Assembly (NCBI RefSeq): GCF_014199985.1
Contig: NZ_JACHOS010000003.1
Span: forward strand, 272,454-336,453
Origin: Methylorubrum rhodesianum
Lineage (GTDB): Bacteria; Pseudomonadota; Alphaproteobacteria; Rhizobiales; Beijerinckiaceae
Reading direction: 5' to 3'
DNA length: 64,000 nucleotides
Part shown: piece by piece, positions 43,212 to 52,188 of the stretch
Layout of the letters: every line of letters begins with the position of its first letter
Numbering within the stretch: the stretch's first letter is position 1
Made by a program: the position numbers and the translations under genes
The notes under the pieces: model-generated
Seen by the model: only the letters and a program-made list of their open reading frames with translations
Told to the model about the DNA's origin: nothing
Databases searched by the model: none

Positions 43212-44789
43212 TCAATGCCCCGCCCCCGCGGGCGCCGCGCCGCGCGGGCGGCGGATCAGCGGCGTGCCGCAGGCCATGGCCAGGAACAGCACGGTAAGGA
43301 CGAGGAACACGTCCTCGAAGCCCATCACCAGCCCTTGAATCCGCACGGTATTGTTGAGCGCCTTCAGCGCCATGCCGTTGGCGTCGCCGCCCAGCACCTC
43401 GAACTGGCGCCGCATGGCGTCGAGCCGCTCCAGCGCGGCGGTGTTGGCCCAGGTGAAGCGCTCATGCAGCCGCGCGAGGTGGAGGTCCCAGCGGGCGTTC
43501 AGGATCGTGTTGATCAGCGCCAGCCCCACCGCGCCGCCGAGGTTGCGCGTGAGGTTGAACAGGCCCGAGGCGTTCTTCATCCGCTCCGGCGGCAGGGTGC
43601 CGAGCGCGATGTTGTTGATCGGGATCATGCACAGCATCAGCGAGCAGCCGCGCAGCACCTGGGGCCAGAGCAGCTCGTAGAAGTCCCAGTCCTTGGTCAG
43701 CCCGGTGACGATCCAGGTGCCGACGGCGAATCCCGAAAACCCGATCGCCATCATGACCCGCGGGTCGAGCTTCGCCGAGAGCTTGCCGGCGATCGGCGCG
43801 GTGGCGAACATGCACAGCCCCGAGACGAACATCGTCTCGCCGATCTGCAGCGCCGAGTAGCCGCGCACCCGGGCGAGATAGACCGGATAGAGGTAGGTCA
43901 GCCCGTAGAGACCGATGCCGAGCACGAAGCTCGCCGCGCAGCCGGCCGCGAAGTTGCGGTCCGAGAAGGCGCGCAGATCCACGATCGGCTGGCGCGCGGT
44001 GAAGACGCGGGCGAAGAACAGCACACCCGACACCGCACAGACGATCGCGCAGGCGAACACCGCCTCGTCCTGCAGCCAGTCGTGGTTCGGACCCTCCTCC
44101 AGCACGTATTCGAGGCAGCCGAGGAAGCCCGCCATGAAGGCCAGCCCGGCCCAGTCGAAGGATTTCAGCAGATCGAAGTTCGGCCGGTCGAAATCGACCA
44201 GGAGGAAGGTCGAGACCGTGACGAAGATGCCCGGCACGATGTTGATGAGGAACAGCCAGTGCCAGGAGAACAGGTCGGTGAGGTAGCCGCCGATGGTCGG
44301 GCCGATGGTCGGTGCCAGCGTCGCGACGAGGCCGATCATCGGCGAGACGATGGTGCGCTTTGAGGGCGGGAAGATCGTGAAGGCCGCGGCGAAGACGGTC
44401 GGGATCATGCCGCCGCCGATGAAGCCCTGCAGCGCGCGCCAGACGATCATCTCGTCGATCGACGAGGCGGTGGCGCACATCAGGCTCATCAGCGTGAAGC
44501 CGCCGGCCGAGATCGAGAACATCCAGCGGGTCGAGAGCACCCGCGACAGGGTTCCGGAGAGCGGGATCGAGATCACCTCGGCGATGAGGTAGCTCGTCTG
44601 GACCCAGGGGATCTCGTCGCCCGAGGCCGAGAGGCCGGCCTGGATCTCGTTGAGCGAGGCCGAGACGATCTGGATGTCGAGGATCGCCATGAACATCCCG
44701 AACACCATGCACAGGAACGCCACCATGCGGCGGCGGTCGAGAGGTGGGTCGGCGGCGGGGGGAGCAGCGAGGGTCGCGGTGGCGGCCAT
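43212..44789 (-). CDS. emrB: DHA2-family multidrug MFS transporter (EmrB-like)
   Basis: The 525-residue protein has 14 predicted transmembrane segments. Its motifs are those of DHA2 drug:proton antiporters: LDIQIVSASLNEIQAGLSAS (motif D1 region), SGTLSRVLSTRWMFSISAGG (motif A type) and GPTIGGYLTDLFSWHWLFLI (motif C). With the EmrA-like adaptor upstream it forms a tripartite efflux pump through an outer-membrane channel. The start at 44789 is ATG. The operon is probably repressed by the TetR regulator encoded divergently. Confidence 0.92.
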   Translation of the reverse strand: MAATATLAAPPAADPPLDRRRMVAFLCMVFGMFMAILDIQIVSASLNEIQAGLSASGDEIPWVQTSYLIAEVISIPLSGTLSRVLSTRWMFSISAGGFTLMSLMCATASSIDEMIVWRALQGFIGGGMIPTVFAAAFTIFPPSKRTIVSPMIGLVATLAPTIGPTIGGYLTDLFSWHWLFLINIVPGIFVTVSTFLLVDFDRPNFDLLKSFDWAGLAFMAGFLGCLEYVLEEGPNHDWLQDEAVFACAIVCAVSGVLFFARVFTARQPIVDLRAFSDRNFAAGCAASFVLGIGLYGLTYLYPVYLARVRGYSALQIGETMFVSGLCMFATAPIAGKLSAKLDPRVMMAIGFSGFAVGTWIVTGLTKDWDFYELLWPQVLRGCSLMLCMIPINNIALGTLPPERMKNASGLFNLTRNLGGAVGLALINTILNARWDLHLARLHERFTWANTAALERLDAMRRQFEVLGGDANGMALKALNNTVRIQGLVMGFEDVFLVLTVLFLAMACGTPLIRRPRGAAPAGAGH

Positions 44790-44831
44790 GGGCGCCTCGG
44801 AAGGGTCGTTGGTGCGGTGCTCCCCTCACAC

Positions 44832-44942
44832 CCTCCTCCTGAGGTGCCGCAGCGAAGCGGAGGCCTCGAAGGGTGTTCCGGGGATCGCGCGGGATCCGGA
44901 GGATCCTTCGAGGCCCGCCGACGCGGGCATCTCAGGATGAGG
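44832..44942. repeat. REP-like palindromic repeat between emrA and emrB
   Basis: Nested inverted repeats occupy about 110 bp. The outer arms CCTCCTCCTGAGGTGCC and GGGCATCTCAGGATGAGG pair imperfectly. Inner arms GGCCTCGAAGG (44862-44872) and CCTTCGAGGCC (44905-44915) pair perfectly, with small CCGC/GCGG stems between. The CCTCATCCTGAGG...CCTTCGAGG signature is common in dispersed repeats of Hyphomicrobiales. It interrupts the emrA-emrB operon and may lower downstream expression. Confidence 0.6.
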
Positions 44943-44995
44943 CTCGGGTGGAACGGGTGGTTCAGGCGGCCCGCTCCTGCGGGCCGCGCAAGGTT

Positions 44996-46246
44996 TCAGC
45001 GCCGGGCGGCGAGCTTCTGCACCGGCGCGTCGGCGCCCTCGCGGGTGTCGACCCGCACCACCACGGACAGGCCGGGCCGCAGCAGGCCCTCGCGGGCGAC
45101 GTCCTCGGGCACGTGGACGCGCACGGGCAGACGCTGCACGATCTTGGTGAAGTTGCCGGTGGCGTTGTCCGGCGGCAGCAGGCTGAAGACCGAGCCGGAG
45201 GCGGGCGAGAGCGATTCCACCGTGCCGACGATGTCCCGGTCGGGATAGGCGTCCACGTGGATGTGAACCTCCTGTCCCGGCCGGACCCGGCCGAGCTGCG
45301 TCTCCTTGAAGTTCGCATCGACCCGCACGCTCTGGAGCGGCACCAGGGCGGCGATCCGCGAGCCGGGCGACACGTAGGCGCCGGCCTCCACCGCCTTGTT
45401 GCCGACGACGCCGTCGAAAGGCGCGCGGATCACCGCGAAGTCGAGGTCGCGCCGGGCCCGGTCGGCGGCCGTGCGCAGCTCCGCGGCGAGGTTTTCCGCC
45501 TCGCGCGTCTGCGCCCGCAGCACCTCGACATTGGCCCGCGCCGCGACGAGGGCGGCCTCGGCCGATTTCACCGCCGCCTCGGTGCGGTCGCGGTCGGCCT
45601 TGGCCTGATCAAGACGGGATTTGGCGACGTAATCGGCCTGCATCCCCGTGGCGCGGGCGTAGTCGGCGCCGGCCCGCACGGCGTCGGCCTTGGCCGCATC
45701 GATCTGGGCCGCGCTCTGCAGCACCTGCGCCTGCGCGGCCTCCGCCTGCCGGCCGATCCGGACGATGGTGCTCTCCTGGGTGGCGAGCTTGTCCTGCGCC
45801 GCCGTCACCGCGAGGCGGTAGTCGCCGTCGTCGAGCCGGGCGATGACGTCGCCCCGCTTCACCGCCTGCCCGTTCACCACGGGCACCGCCTCGAGATAGC
45901 CCGAGACCTTGGCGGCCAGAACCGAGATGTCGGCCTGCACGTAGGCGTCATCGGTACTGACGAAGAAGCGCCCGACCGTCCACCAGTCCCAGCCGGCATA
46001 GACGCCGCCGCCGAGCGCCGCGCAGAGTACGAGGCCCAGCACCGCCCGCCGCAGCGGGCGCCGGGGCTTGGCCGGTGATGCCGGCGGCATCGGCGGGCTC
46101 ACGATCGCGGGCGGCGGGGCCGGAGCGCGGCCGCCCTCGGCCCGCCCTTCGGCTCGTTCTTCGGCGATGCTCTCCCCACCCGTCTCCGACCGGCCGGATT
46201 CCTCACGCAGCGACTCACGAAGCGACATGGCTGAAGCCCCAGACAT
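44996..46246 (-). CDS. emrA: HlyD-family efflux adaptor (EmrA-like)
   Basis: The 416-residue membrane-fusion protein has a cytoplasmic Pro/Glu-rich start of about 60 residues, a transmembrane helix at about 68-85 (VLGLVLCAALGGGVYAGWDW), the lipoyl half-motif STDDAYVQADISVLAAKVSG, a long coiled coil (about 135-265) and the second half with APFDGVVGNKAVEAGAYVSP. It links the EmrB pump to an outer-membrane protein. The ATG at 46246 or the in-frame ATG at 46228 may be used; the first lies 5 bp from a TetR operator. Confidence 0.9.
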   Translation of the reverse strand: MSGASAMSLRESLREESGRSETGGESIAEERAEGRAEGGRAPAPPPAIVSPPMPPASPAKPRRPLRRAVLGLVLCAALGGGVYAGWDWWTVGRFFVSTDDAYVQADISVLAAKVSGYLEAVPVVNGQAVKRGDVIARLDDGDYRLAVTAAQDKLATQESTIVRIGRQAEAAQAQVLQSAAQIDAAKADAVRAGADYARATGMQADYVAKSRLDQAKADRDRTEAAVKSAEAALVAARANVEVLRAQTREAENLAAELRTAADRARRDLDFAVIRAPFDGVVGNKAVEAGAYVSPGSRIAALVPLQSVRVDANFKETQLGRVRPGQEVHIHVDAYPDRDIVGTVESLSPASGSVFSLLPPDNATGNFTKIVQRLPVRVHVPEDVAREGLLRPGLSVVVRVDTREGADAPVQKLAARR

Positions 46247-46250
46247 CCAT

Positions 46251-46269
46251 TGACCGAACCGTTCGGTCA
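46251..46269. promoter_or_regulatory. TetR operator O1 at the emrA start
   Basis: TGACCGAACCGTTCGGTCA is a perfect 19-bp dyad with a central C. It almost touches the emrA start codon, so a bound TetR protein would block emrAB transcription. A near-identical operator is at 46318-46336. Confidence 0.7.
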
Positions 46270-46283
46270 GTCGGCGGGTCAGG

Positions 46284-46313
46284 TTGACGCCGTCGGCATT
46301 CGAGGGGTATTTA
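46284..46313 (+). promoter_or_regulatory. Promoter of tetR
   Basis: TTGACG (46284-46289), 18 bp, then TATTTA (46308-46313) forms a good -35/-10 pair. The downstream operator at 46318-46336 covers the predicted start site, so the regulator should repress itself. Confidence 0.55.
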
Positions 46314-46317
46314 TCAT

Positions 46318-46336
46318 TGACTGAACGGTTCGGTCA
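46318..46336. promoter_or_regulatory. TetR operator O2 at the tetR transcription start
   Basis: TGACTGAACGGTTCGGTCA matches O1 read on the other strand except for one base pair. The two operators are 67 bp centre-to-centre on either side of the divergent promoters, allowing separate control of tetR and emrAB. Confidence 0.68.
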
Positions 46337-46353
46337 ACGCGAATGAGCGGCGA

Positions 46354-47037
46354 GTGAGTACGATGGCGGGCGCGGCAACACGGGAGCGGGAGCCGGCGGC
46401 CCCGCAGGCAGCTTCCCAGACGGTCCCTTCGAGCGAGAGCGACAAGCGCCGGCAGATTCTGGAGGGCGCGCGCCAAGTCTTCATGGCGTCGGGCTTCGAC
46501 GGCGCCAGCATGGGCGAGATCGCCCGGGCCGCGAACGTGTCGAAGGGCACGCTCTACGTCTATTTCGACAGCAAGGAGGCCTTGTTCGAGGCCCTGACCA
46601 CCGAGGCCAAGGCGGGGCTGGCGGAAAACCTGTTCCGGCTCGACGAGGACGACCCGGACGTGCGCGCCGTGCTGACCCGGCTCGGCACCAGCTACCTCGC
46701 GATGATGGCGCGGCCGGAGCACGTCTCGATCATCCGCATGGTGATCGGCGCCTGCGAGAAGTTTCCACGCTTCGGGCAGGCCTTCTACGAGGCCGGCCCG
46801 GCCTGCGGGGTCGGGCGGCTCAAGGCCTATATCGACGCCCAGGTCTCGGCCGGGCGGCTGGCTGCCGCCGATACCGATCTCGCCGCCAAGCACTTCCTCC
46901 AGCTCTGCCAGGCCGGGATGCTGACCCGGCTGCTGTTCAATGCCGGTGAAGCGCCCGACGAGGCCGAGATCGGCCACCGAGTCGCGGAGGCCGTCCGGGT
47001 CTTCTACGCGGGCTACGGTCCCTCTGCGGCCCGGTAG
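46354..47037 (+). CDS. TetR-family repressor of the emrAB efflux operon
   Basis: The 227-residue protein has the TetR helix-turn-helix at about residues 33-75 (RQILEGARQVFMASGFDGAS, then MGEIARAANVSKGTLYVYFD) and a C-terminal ligand/dimer domain of the AefR/AcrR-like type. It starts at GTG 46354 or ATG 46363, both just after operator O2. Drug or toxic-compound binding would release it from the two operators. Its stop is followed 6 bp later by the convergent acyl-CoA dehydrogenase end. Confidence 0.92.
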   Translation: MSTMAGAATREREPAAPQAASQTVPSSESDKRRQILEGARQVFMASGFDGASMGEIARAANVSKGTLYVYFDSKEALFEALTTEAKAGLAENLFRLDEDDPDVRAVLTRLGTSYLAMMARPEHVSIIRMVIGACEKFPRFGQAFYEAGPACGVGRLKAYIDAQVSAGRLAAADTDLAAKHFLQLCQAGMLTRLLFNAGEAPDEAEIGHRVAEAVRVFYAGYGPSAAR

Positions 47038-47043
47038 CCGGGC

Positions 47044-48807
47044 TCACCCGGCGAGGGCGAAGGCGGGATCGTCGGCGAAGCCGCCGCCGGAAAGGATCGC
47101 CTGCTCCAGGCCGGCCGCGGCCGGCAGCAGGTTCTCGGCGAAGAAGCGGGCAAGCGCGATGCGCGCGGCATGGGCCGGATCGGTCTCGCCGGCCTTCACC
47201 GCCGCGCTCGACGCGAGCCCCGCCGTCGCGAGGCAGGCCGCCCCCTGCACGAGACCGAACAGGCGCAAGTATGGCGTGGCGCCGGGGAGCGCCTCCTGCG
47301 GACGGTTCGAGCCGAGCGCCTTGAGCAGGAAGCTCGTCGCCCGGTCGAGGCTGCCGATGCCGTCGCGCAGGCGCGGCGCGGCGTGGCCGAAGCCGGGGGC
47401 GCCGTCTTTCAGCAGACCCTCCGCCACCCGCCGCATCGAACTGATCTGCGCCGCCACCGTGGCGCCGCCGTCGAGCGGCAGCTTGCGGGTGACGAGATCG
47501 ATCGCCTGGATGCCGTTGGTGCCCTCGTAGATGCCGAGGATGCGCGCATCCCGCATGAGCTGGGCCGCGCCCGTCTCCTCAACGAAGCCCATGCCGCCAT
47601 GGACCTGGACGCCCAGCGAGGTGACCTCGTTGGCGATGTCGGTGGCGAAGGCCTTGGCCACCGGCGTCAGCAGCGAGGCGCGCTCATGCGCCGCCTTTCC
47701 CTCCGGGCCGTGCGCCGCGTCGAGGGCTTGCGCGGTGAGGTAGCAGATGCCGCGGGCCGCCGCGGTGTAGGCCTTCATCGTCAGCAGCGTCCGCTGGATG
47801 TCGGCATGGGCGACGATGGCGCTGACGGGCTCGGACGCGCCCGGCGCCCGGCCCTGGCGGCGCTCGCGGGCGTAGTCGAGGGCCTTCTGATACGCGGCCT
47901 CCGCCACGCCGACGCCCTGCAGGCCGACATTGAGCCGGGCCGAGTTCATCATCGTGAACATGCAGGCCAAGCCCCGGTTCTCCTCGCCGATCAGCCAGCC
48001 GGTGGCCCCGCCCCCATCGCCGAAGGCCATGGAGCAGGTCGGCGAGGCGTGGATGCCGAGCTTGTGCTCCAGCCCTGAACAGCGAAGGTCGTTGCGCGTG
48101 CCGTCCGGCAGCACCTTCGGCACGAGGAACAGCGAGATGCCGCGGGTGCCGGCCGGCGCGTCCTTCAGGCGGGCCAGCACGAGGTGGCAGATGTTGTCGG
48201 TGAGGTCGTGCTCGCCGTAGGTGATGTAGATCTTGGCGCCGGTGATGCGATAGCTGCCGTCGCCCTGGGCTTCCGCCCGGGTGCGCAGGGCGGAGAGGTC
48301 CGAGCCCGCCTGCGGCTCGGTCAGGTTCATCGTGGCGGTCCACTCGCCCGTGACGAGCTTTTCGAGGTAGCGGCCCTTCAGGTCGTCGGAGCCGTGGGCG
48401 GCCAGCGCCTCGATGCCGCCGGCGGTGAGCAGCGGGCAGAGGCCGAAGGCGAGGTTTGCGCCGTTCCACATCTCGGTGCAGGCGGCGGCGATCAGGTGCG
48501 GCAGGCCCTGGCCGCCATGGTCGGGGTCGGCGAGCACGCCGTTCCAGCCGCCCTCGACGAAAGCGCGGTAGGCCGACACCCAGCCCGGCGCGGTGGTGAC
48601 GCGCCCGTCCGAGAACGGCGTGCCGTGGCGATCGCCGACACGGTTCAGGGGCGCGATGACGTTGCCGGCGAGCCGGGCCGCCTCTTCGAGGATCGCGACC
48701 GCGTCGTCCGGGCCGATCTCGGCCGCGCTCCGCGCCAGCACGGCGTCGAGCCCGGCGACGTGGCGGAGCGTGAAGGCCATCTCCTCGACGGGCGCGCGAT
48801 AGCTCAT
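47044..48807 (-). CDS. Acyl-CoA dehydrogenase (DmdC/large N-extension type)
   Basis: The 587-residue flavoprotein has a short N-terminal extension domain (YRAPVEEMAFTLRHVAGLDA), the acyl-CoA dehydrogenase core with NLTEPQAGSDLSALRTRAEA and GAKIYITYGEHDLTDN, and the catalytic Glu in LGIYEGTNGIQAIDLVTRKL. The architecture matches the 3-methylmercaptopropionyl-CoA dehydrogenase/AidB-like subgroup, although the true substrate in this lineage may be another acyl-CoA. It is FAD-dependent and passes electrons to ETF. It is transcribed alone, divergent from sua5. Confidence 0.92.
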   Translation of the reverse strand: MSYRAPVEEMAFTLRHVAGLDAVLARSAAEIGPDDAVAILEEAARLAGNVIAPLNRVGDRHGTPFSDGRVTTAPGWVSAYRAFVEGGWNGVLADPDHGGQGLPHLIAAACTEMWNGANLAFGLCPLLTAGGIEALAAHGSDDLKGRYLEKLVTGEWTATMNLTEPQAGSDLSALRTRAEAQGDGSYRITGAKIYITYGEHDLTDNICHLVLARLKDAPAGTRGISLFLVPKVLPDGTRNDLRCSGLEHKLGIHASPTCSMAFGDGGGATGWLIGEENRGLACMFTMMNSARLNVGLQGVGVAEAAYQKALDYARERRQGRAPGASEPVSAIVAHADIQRTLLTMKAYTAAARGICYLTAQALDAAHGPEGKAAHERASLLTPVAKAFATDIANEVTSLGVQVHGGMGFVEETGAAQLMRDARILGIYEGTNGIQAIDLVTRKLPLDGGATVAAQISSMRRVAEGLLKDGAPGFGHAAPRLRDGIGSLDRATSFLLKALGSNRPQEALPGATPYLRLFGLVQGAACLATAGLASSAAVKAGETDPAHAARIALARFFAENLLPAAAGLEQAILSGGGFADDPAFALAG

Positions 48808-48915
48808 GGTCTCTTCACCGCTCCTCCCGCCGCACGTTCGAGGGCGGCGATCCCGTTTGACGGCCTGCGGCTCTAGGGTCTACGGCCGGCCGCTCATTCT
48901 CGCACCCACTCCGAC

Positions 48916-49905
48916 ATGGACGCACCACCGTCAACCGCTCCCACGCTACGCTTGGCTGCAGATGTCAACGGCCTCGCGCGGGCGGCCGCGCTGATCGGGG
49001 GCGGGCGCCTCGTCGCCCTGCCGACGGAGACGGTCTACGGGCTCGGGGCCGACGCCACCGATCCGGAGGCGGTGGCCGCGATCTACGCCGCCAAGGGCCG
49101 CCCGCGCTTCAATCCGCTGATCGCCCACGTCACCGGACTCGAGGCCGCCCTGGCTCAGGGCGTGTTCGACGCGGCGGCCCTCCGGCTCGCGGAGAGGTTC
49201 TGGCCGGGCCCGCTCACCCTGGTTCTGCCGGCCGCGCCCACCGGCACCGTCTGCGATCTCGCCCGGGCCGGGCTCGACAGCGTGGCCCTGCGCGTGCCCG
49301 CGCACGCCGTCGCCCTCGGCCTCCTGGACCGCATCGGGCGGCCGGTCGCGGCCCCCTCGGCGAACCGCTCGGGGCGGGTCAGCCCCACCAGCGCCGATCA
49401 CGTCCTCGCGGATCTCGATGGCCGAATCGACGCGGTGCTCGACGGCGGCGAATGTCCTGTCGGCGTGGAATCGAGCGTGGTCGCCTGCCTCGGCGGGCCG
49501 CCCCGGCTGCTGCGCCCCGGCGGCGTGACGCGGGCTGCCCTCGCCGAGGTGCTCGGTTCCGATCCGGAGGACGCCGGTGATCCCGGTTCGCGCCCCGCGG
49601 GACCCGGCCTGCTCGCCTCGCACTACGCGCCGCGAGCCGGGGTCAGGCTGGAGGCGGAGCGCATAGAGCCGGGCGAGGCCGTCCTGACGTTCGGCACCTT
49701 CCGCCCGGATGGGCTGGAGCGCGCGGCGGCGGTCGAGTCCCTGAGCGAGCGCGGCGATCCGGCGGAGGCCGCCGCGCGGCTGTTCGGGGCCCTGCGCCGG
49801 CTCGATGCCTCGGGCGCACCGACCATCGCCGTCGTTCCGGTGCCGGAGGCCGGGCTCGGCGAAGCGATCAACGATCGCTTGCGCCGGGCCGCGGCGCCGC
49901 GCTGA
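48916..49905 (+). CDS. tsaC: L-threonylcarbamoyladenylate synthase (Sua5 type)
   Basis: The 329-residue protein has an N-terminal YrdC/TsaC domain (LVALPTETVYGLGADATDPE, then AKGRPRFNPLIAHV and FWPGPLTLVLP, PSANRSGRVSPTSA) and a C-terminal Sua5 domain after the linker with GPGLLASHYAPRAGVRLEAE. It makes threonylcarbamoyl-AMP from Thr, bicarbonate and ATP for tRNA t6A37. The ATG is at 48916. It is followed by two hairpins with T-tracts. Confidence 0.94.
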   Translation: MDAPPSTAPTLRLAADVNGLARAAALIGGGRLVALPTETVYGLGADATDPEAVAAIYAAKGRPRFNPLIAHVTGLEAALAQGVFDAAALRLAERFWPGPLTLVLPAAPTGTVCDLARAGLDSVALRVPAHAVALGLLDRIGRPVAAPSANRSGRVSPTSADHVLADLDGRIDAVLDGGECPVGVESSVVACLGGPPRLLRPGGVTRAALAEVLGSDPEDAGDPGSRPAGPGLLASHYAPRAGVRLEAERIEPGEAVLTFGTFRPDGLERAAAVESLSERGDPAEAAARLFGALRRLDASGAPTIAVVPVPEAGLGEAINDRLRRAAAPR

Positions 49906-49938
49906 TCGCGTTCTGGTTTTCTCGCGAAACTTTTTTGC

Positions 49939-50037
49939 GGAACCAAACCGCCTCCGGCGCATTGTCCGGTTACGAAGGCCAGTTCAGCCCCCAATGGCCT
50001 TTTCCCTTCAAGGCTCGGAGCAATCCGAGCCTTTTTT
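49939..50037 (+). ncRNA. Possible small RNA gene downstream of sua5
   Basis: GGAAC (49939-49943), 16 bp, then CATT (49960-49963) is one base from the EcfG stress promoter. A transcript from about 49970 would contain the hairpin AAGGCCA/TGGCCTT (49975-50001) and end at the intrinsic terminator at 50011-50037, about 68 nt in all. The same hairpins could instead be simple tandem terminators for sua5. No ORF fits the segment. Confidence 0.3.
50011..50037 (+). terminator. Intrinsic terminator after sua5
   Basis: AGGCTCGGA (50011-50019), loop GCAA, TCCGAGCCT (50024-50032) and a run of six T give a textbook Rho-independent terminator, the clearest in the window. It separates sua5 from the convergent kai-operon kinase. 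Confidence 0.88.
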
Positions 50038-50075
50038 CTTGGCCGCAAGCTGAGCCGTTGCGAGCCGAGGGGAAG

Positions 50076-51833
50076 TCACTTCGCTCGAGCGACGCGCCGC
50101 TGGATCGCCCGGCGCAGGATGCGCGAGAGATCCTCCACCGAGTAGGGCTTGTGCAGCAGCGGAAAGCCGTGGCACCCGTCCTCGGCCAGCACGTGGCTGT
50201 AGCCGGAGGAGAGCACGATCGGCATGCCCGGCTGCGTTCCCAGGATCGTGCGGGCGAGCTCGACGCCGTTCATGCCGGGCATCACGACATCGGTGAACAC
50301 GACGTCGAACCGGTCCGGCGTGCGGGCGAGTTCGGCCAGCGCCTGCTCCGCATCCATCGCCCAGACGGTGCCGTAGCCGAGTTCGGCCAGGGCCTGCGTC
50401 GCGAAGGCGCCGACCTCGCGATTGTCCTCGACCAGGAGCACGCAGGTGCCGTGGCCGGGCGCCAGCGGCTCGGGCTCGTCGGCGGCCTCAGGCATCGTTG
50501 GAGCGATCTTGGCCCGGGGCAGGAACAGGGTGAAGGTCGTGCCCTGTCCCAGCACGCTCTCCACCGCGATGTCGCCGCCCGATTGCTTGGCGAAGCCGAA
50601 CACCTGGGAGAGGCCGAGCCCGGTGCCCTGGCCGACGCCCTTCGTCGTGAAGAACGGCTCGAAGATCCGCGACAGGTCGGCCGGCGCGATGCCGGAGCCG
50701 GTGTCGGAGATCGAGACCGCCACGAAGTCGCCGGGCACCGCCGGATGGGTGCGCAGCGCCGGGATCTGCCCGGCATGGCCGACGCGGATGGTGAGGGTAC
50801 CTTCGCCATCCATGGCGTCGCGGGCATTGACGACCATGTTGACGAGCGCGGTGTCGAACTGGCTCGGATCGGCCTCGACGAGGCAGGCGAAGGGCTCGCC
50901 CGCCGCGTCGAAGCAGGGCTCGATCAGGGTCTTCACCTGGATGCGCGCGCCGGTGAGCGTGCCGACCATGTCGGCCACCGCCGCAACGCCGCGGCCGGCA
51001 TCGAACACCTCGGGCTTGAGCGCCTGGCGCCGGGCGAAGGCGAGGAGCTGGCCCGTCAGCTTGGCTGCCCGTCCCACCGTGTCGGAGATGGCGTCGACGT
51101 AGCGGCGGCGGCGCTCCTCGGCGAGGTCGGGGCGCTTGAGCAGGTCGGTTGAGGACTTGATGACGGTGAGCAGGTTGTTGAAGTCATGCGCCACGCCGCC
51201 GGTGAGCTGGCCCACCGCCTCCATCTTCTGCGACTGGCGCAGGGCCTCCTCGATCCGCTCGCGCTCGGCGACCTCGGCGCGCAGGCGCTCGTTGGTCTCG
51301 GCGAGTTCGTGCAGGCGCAGCCGCTCGGCGGTGAGGTCGGTGATCACGCCGCACAGGAGCAGGGTGTCGCCGTCGCCGTCGAGGCGGCTCAGCGAGAGGT
51401 AGGCCGGGCGCTCGATCCCCCCCTCGTCGCACAGGGCGATCTCGCCGCGGGCCGGCATCCGCGCGGCCTGGGCGACCAGGGCGGCGAGGGTCGCCTCCTG
51501 ATCCCTGGCGGCGAAGCGCGCGAAGGGCTGGCCGATCAGGCGTTCCTGGGGCGTGCCCAGGGTCTCGGCGAGGCGGCGGTTGCAGTAGAGCAGCGTCCCG
51601 TCCGGGCCGAGGGTGAAGGCGCCCTCCTGGATCTGCTCGATCAGCACCCGGTAGGGCCGGTCGGCATTCTCCAGGGTATAGACCAGCCGCTCGCCGCTCG
51701 GCCCCTCCACCACGATGGCGTCGAAGTCGCCCCGGCGGATCGCCGCGAGGGTGTCCTCGACCTCCTCCAGCCGCGTCTCCAGTTCGCGGATGCGCGCCCG
51801 GGCCCCGGCGAGGGCGTCGGCCTCAGTGCTCAC
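50076..51833 (-). CDS. PAS hybrid histidine kinase of the kai operon
   Basis: The 585-residue kinase has an N-terminal coiled coil (1-35), a PAS domain (about 60-170), a HisKA domain with phospho-acceptor His216 in [20 protein letters not shown], an HATPase ([31 protein letters not shown]) and a C-terminal receiver with the phospho-acceptor Asp in [13 protein letters not shown] and Lys in LHKPY. There is no transmembrane segment. The GTG at 51833 overlaps the kaiB-like gene by 11 bp. Kai-linked kinases of other proteobacteria carry timing or redox output, which is the likely role here. Confidence 0.9.
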   Translation of the reverse strand: MSTEADALAGARARIRELETRLEEVEDTLAAIRRGDFDAIVVEGPSGERLVYTLENADRPYRVLIEQIQEGAFTLGPDGTLLYCNRRLAETLGTPQERLIGQPFARFAARDQEATLAALVAQAARMPARGEIALCDEGGIERPAYLSLSRLDGDGDTLLLCGVITDLTAERLRLHELAETNERLRAEVAERERIEEALRQSQKMEAVGQLTGGVAHDFNNLLTVIKSSTDLLKRPDLAEERRRRYVDAISDTVGRAAKLTGQLLAFARRQALKPEVFDAGRGVAAVADMVGTLTGARIQVKTLIEPCFDAAGEPFACLVEADPSQFDTALVNMVVNARDAMDGEGTLTIRVGHAGQIPALRTHPAVPGDFVAVSISDTGSGIAPADLSRIFEPFFTTKGVGQGTGLGLSQVFGFAKQSGGDIAVESVLGQGTTFTLFLPRAKIAPTMPEAADEPEPLAPGHGTCVLLVEDNREVGAFATQALAELGYGTVWAMDAEQALAELARTPDRFDVVFTDVVMPGMNGVELARTILGTQPGMPIVLSSGYSHVLAEDGCHGFPLLHKPYSVEDLSRILRRAIQRRVARAK

Positions 51834-52188
51834 CGGCGCCTCCGCCCACCGCCTCGCGCGGCGCCGCGCCCGAATCCATCGGCAGGACGTCGAGCCCGAG
51901 CCCGTCGATGACGCGCCGCTCGTCGCTCAGGTCGCCGGCGATGCGCCGGGCGGGGAGGGGGGAGAGCCGCACCAGGGTCGGCGCCGCGACCACGCCGTCG
52001 GCGCCCGCCAGCGCCGATTGCTGGTAGATGTCGACCACTTCGAGGTCGCACGCCCCCCCGAGCCTGTGCTCGCACAGGCGGCGCACGCTCTCGATGCTGC
52101 GGGTCGAGCGCGGCGAGGTGCCGGCGACGTAGAGGCGCAGCCGGGTGCGCCCGCCGGCCCCGCCGCCCGGGATGGCCCCGCCGCTCAA
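51823..52188 (-). CDS. kaiB: KaiB-family protein, second copy
   Basis: The 121-residue protein has the KaiB thioredoxin-like fold: [20 protein letters not shown], then [20 protein letters not shown] and [20 protein letters not shown]. It has Gly/Ala-rich tails at both ends and diverges from the first copy in the middle helices. It begins at a TTG (52188) overlapping the first kaiB stop by 4 bp. It may be a KaiB2/KaiB3-type paralogue that modulates KaiC or the kinase. Confidence 0.88.
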   Translation of the reverse strand: MSGGAIPGGGAGGRTRLRLYVAGTSPRSTRSIESVRRLCEHRLGGACDLEVVDIYQQSALAGADGVVAAPTLVRLSPLPARRIAGDLSDERRVIDGLGLDVLPMDSGAAPREAVGGGAGEH

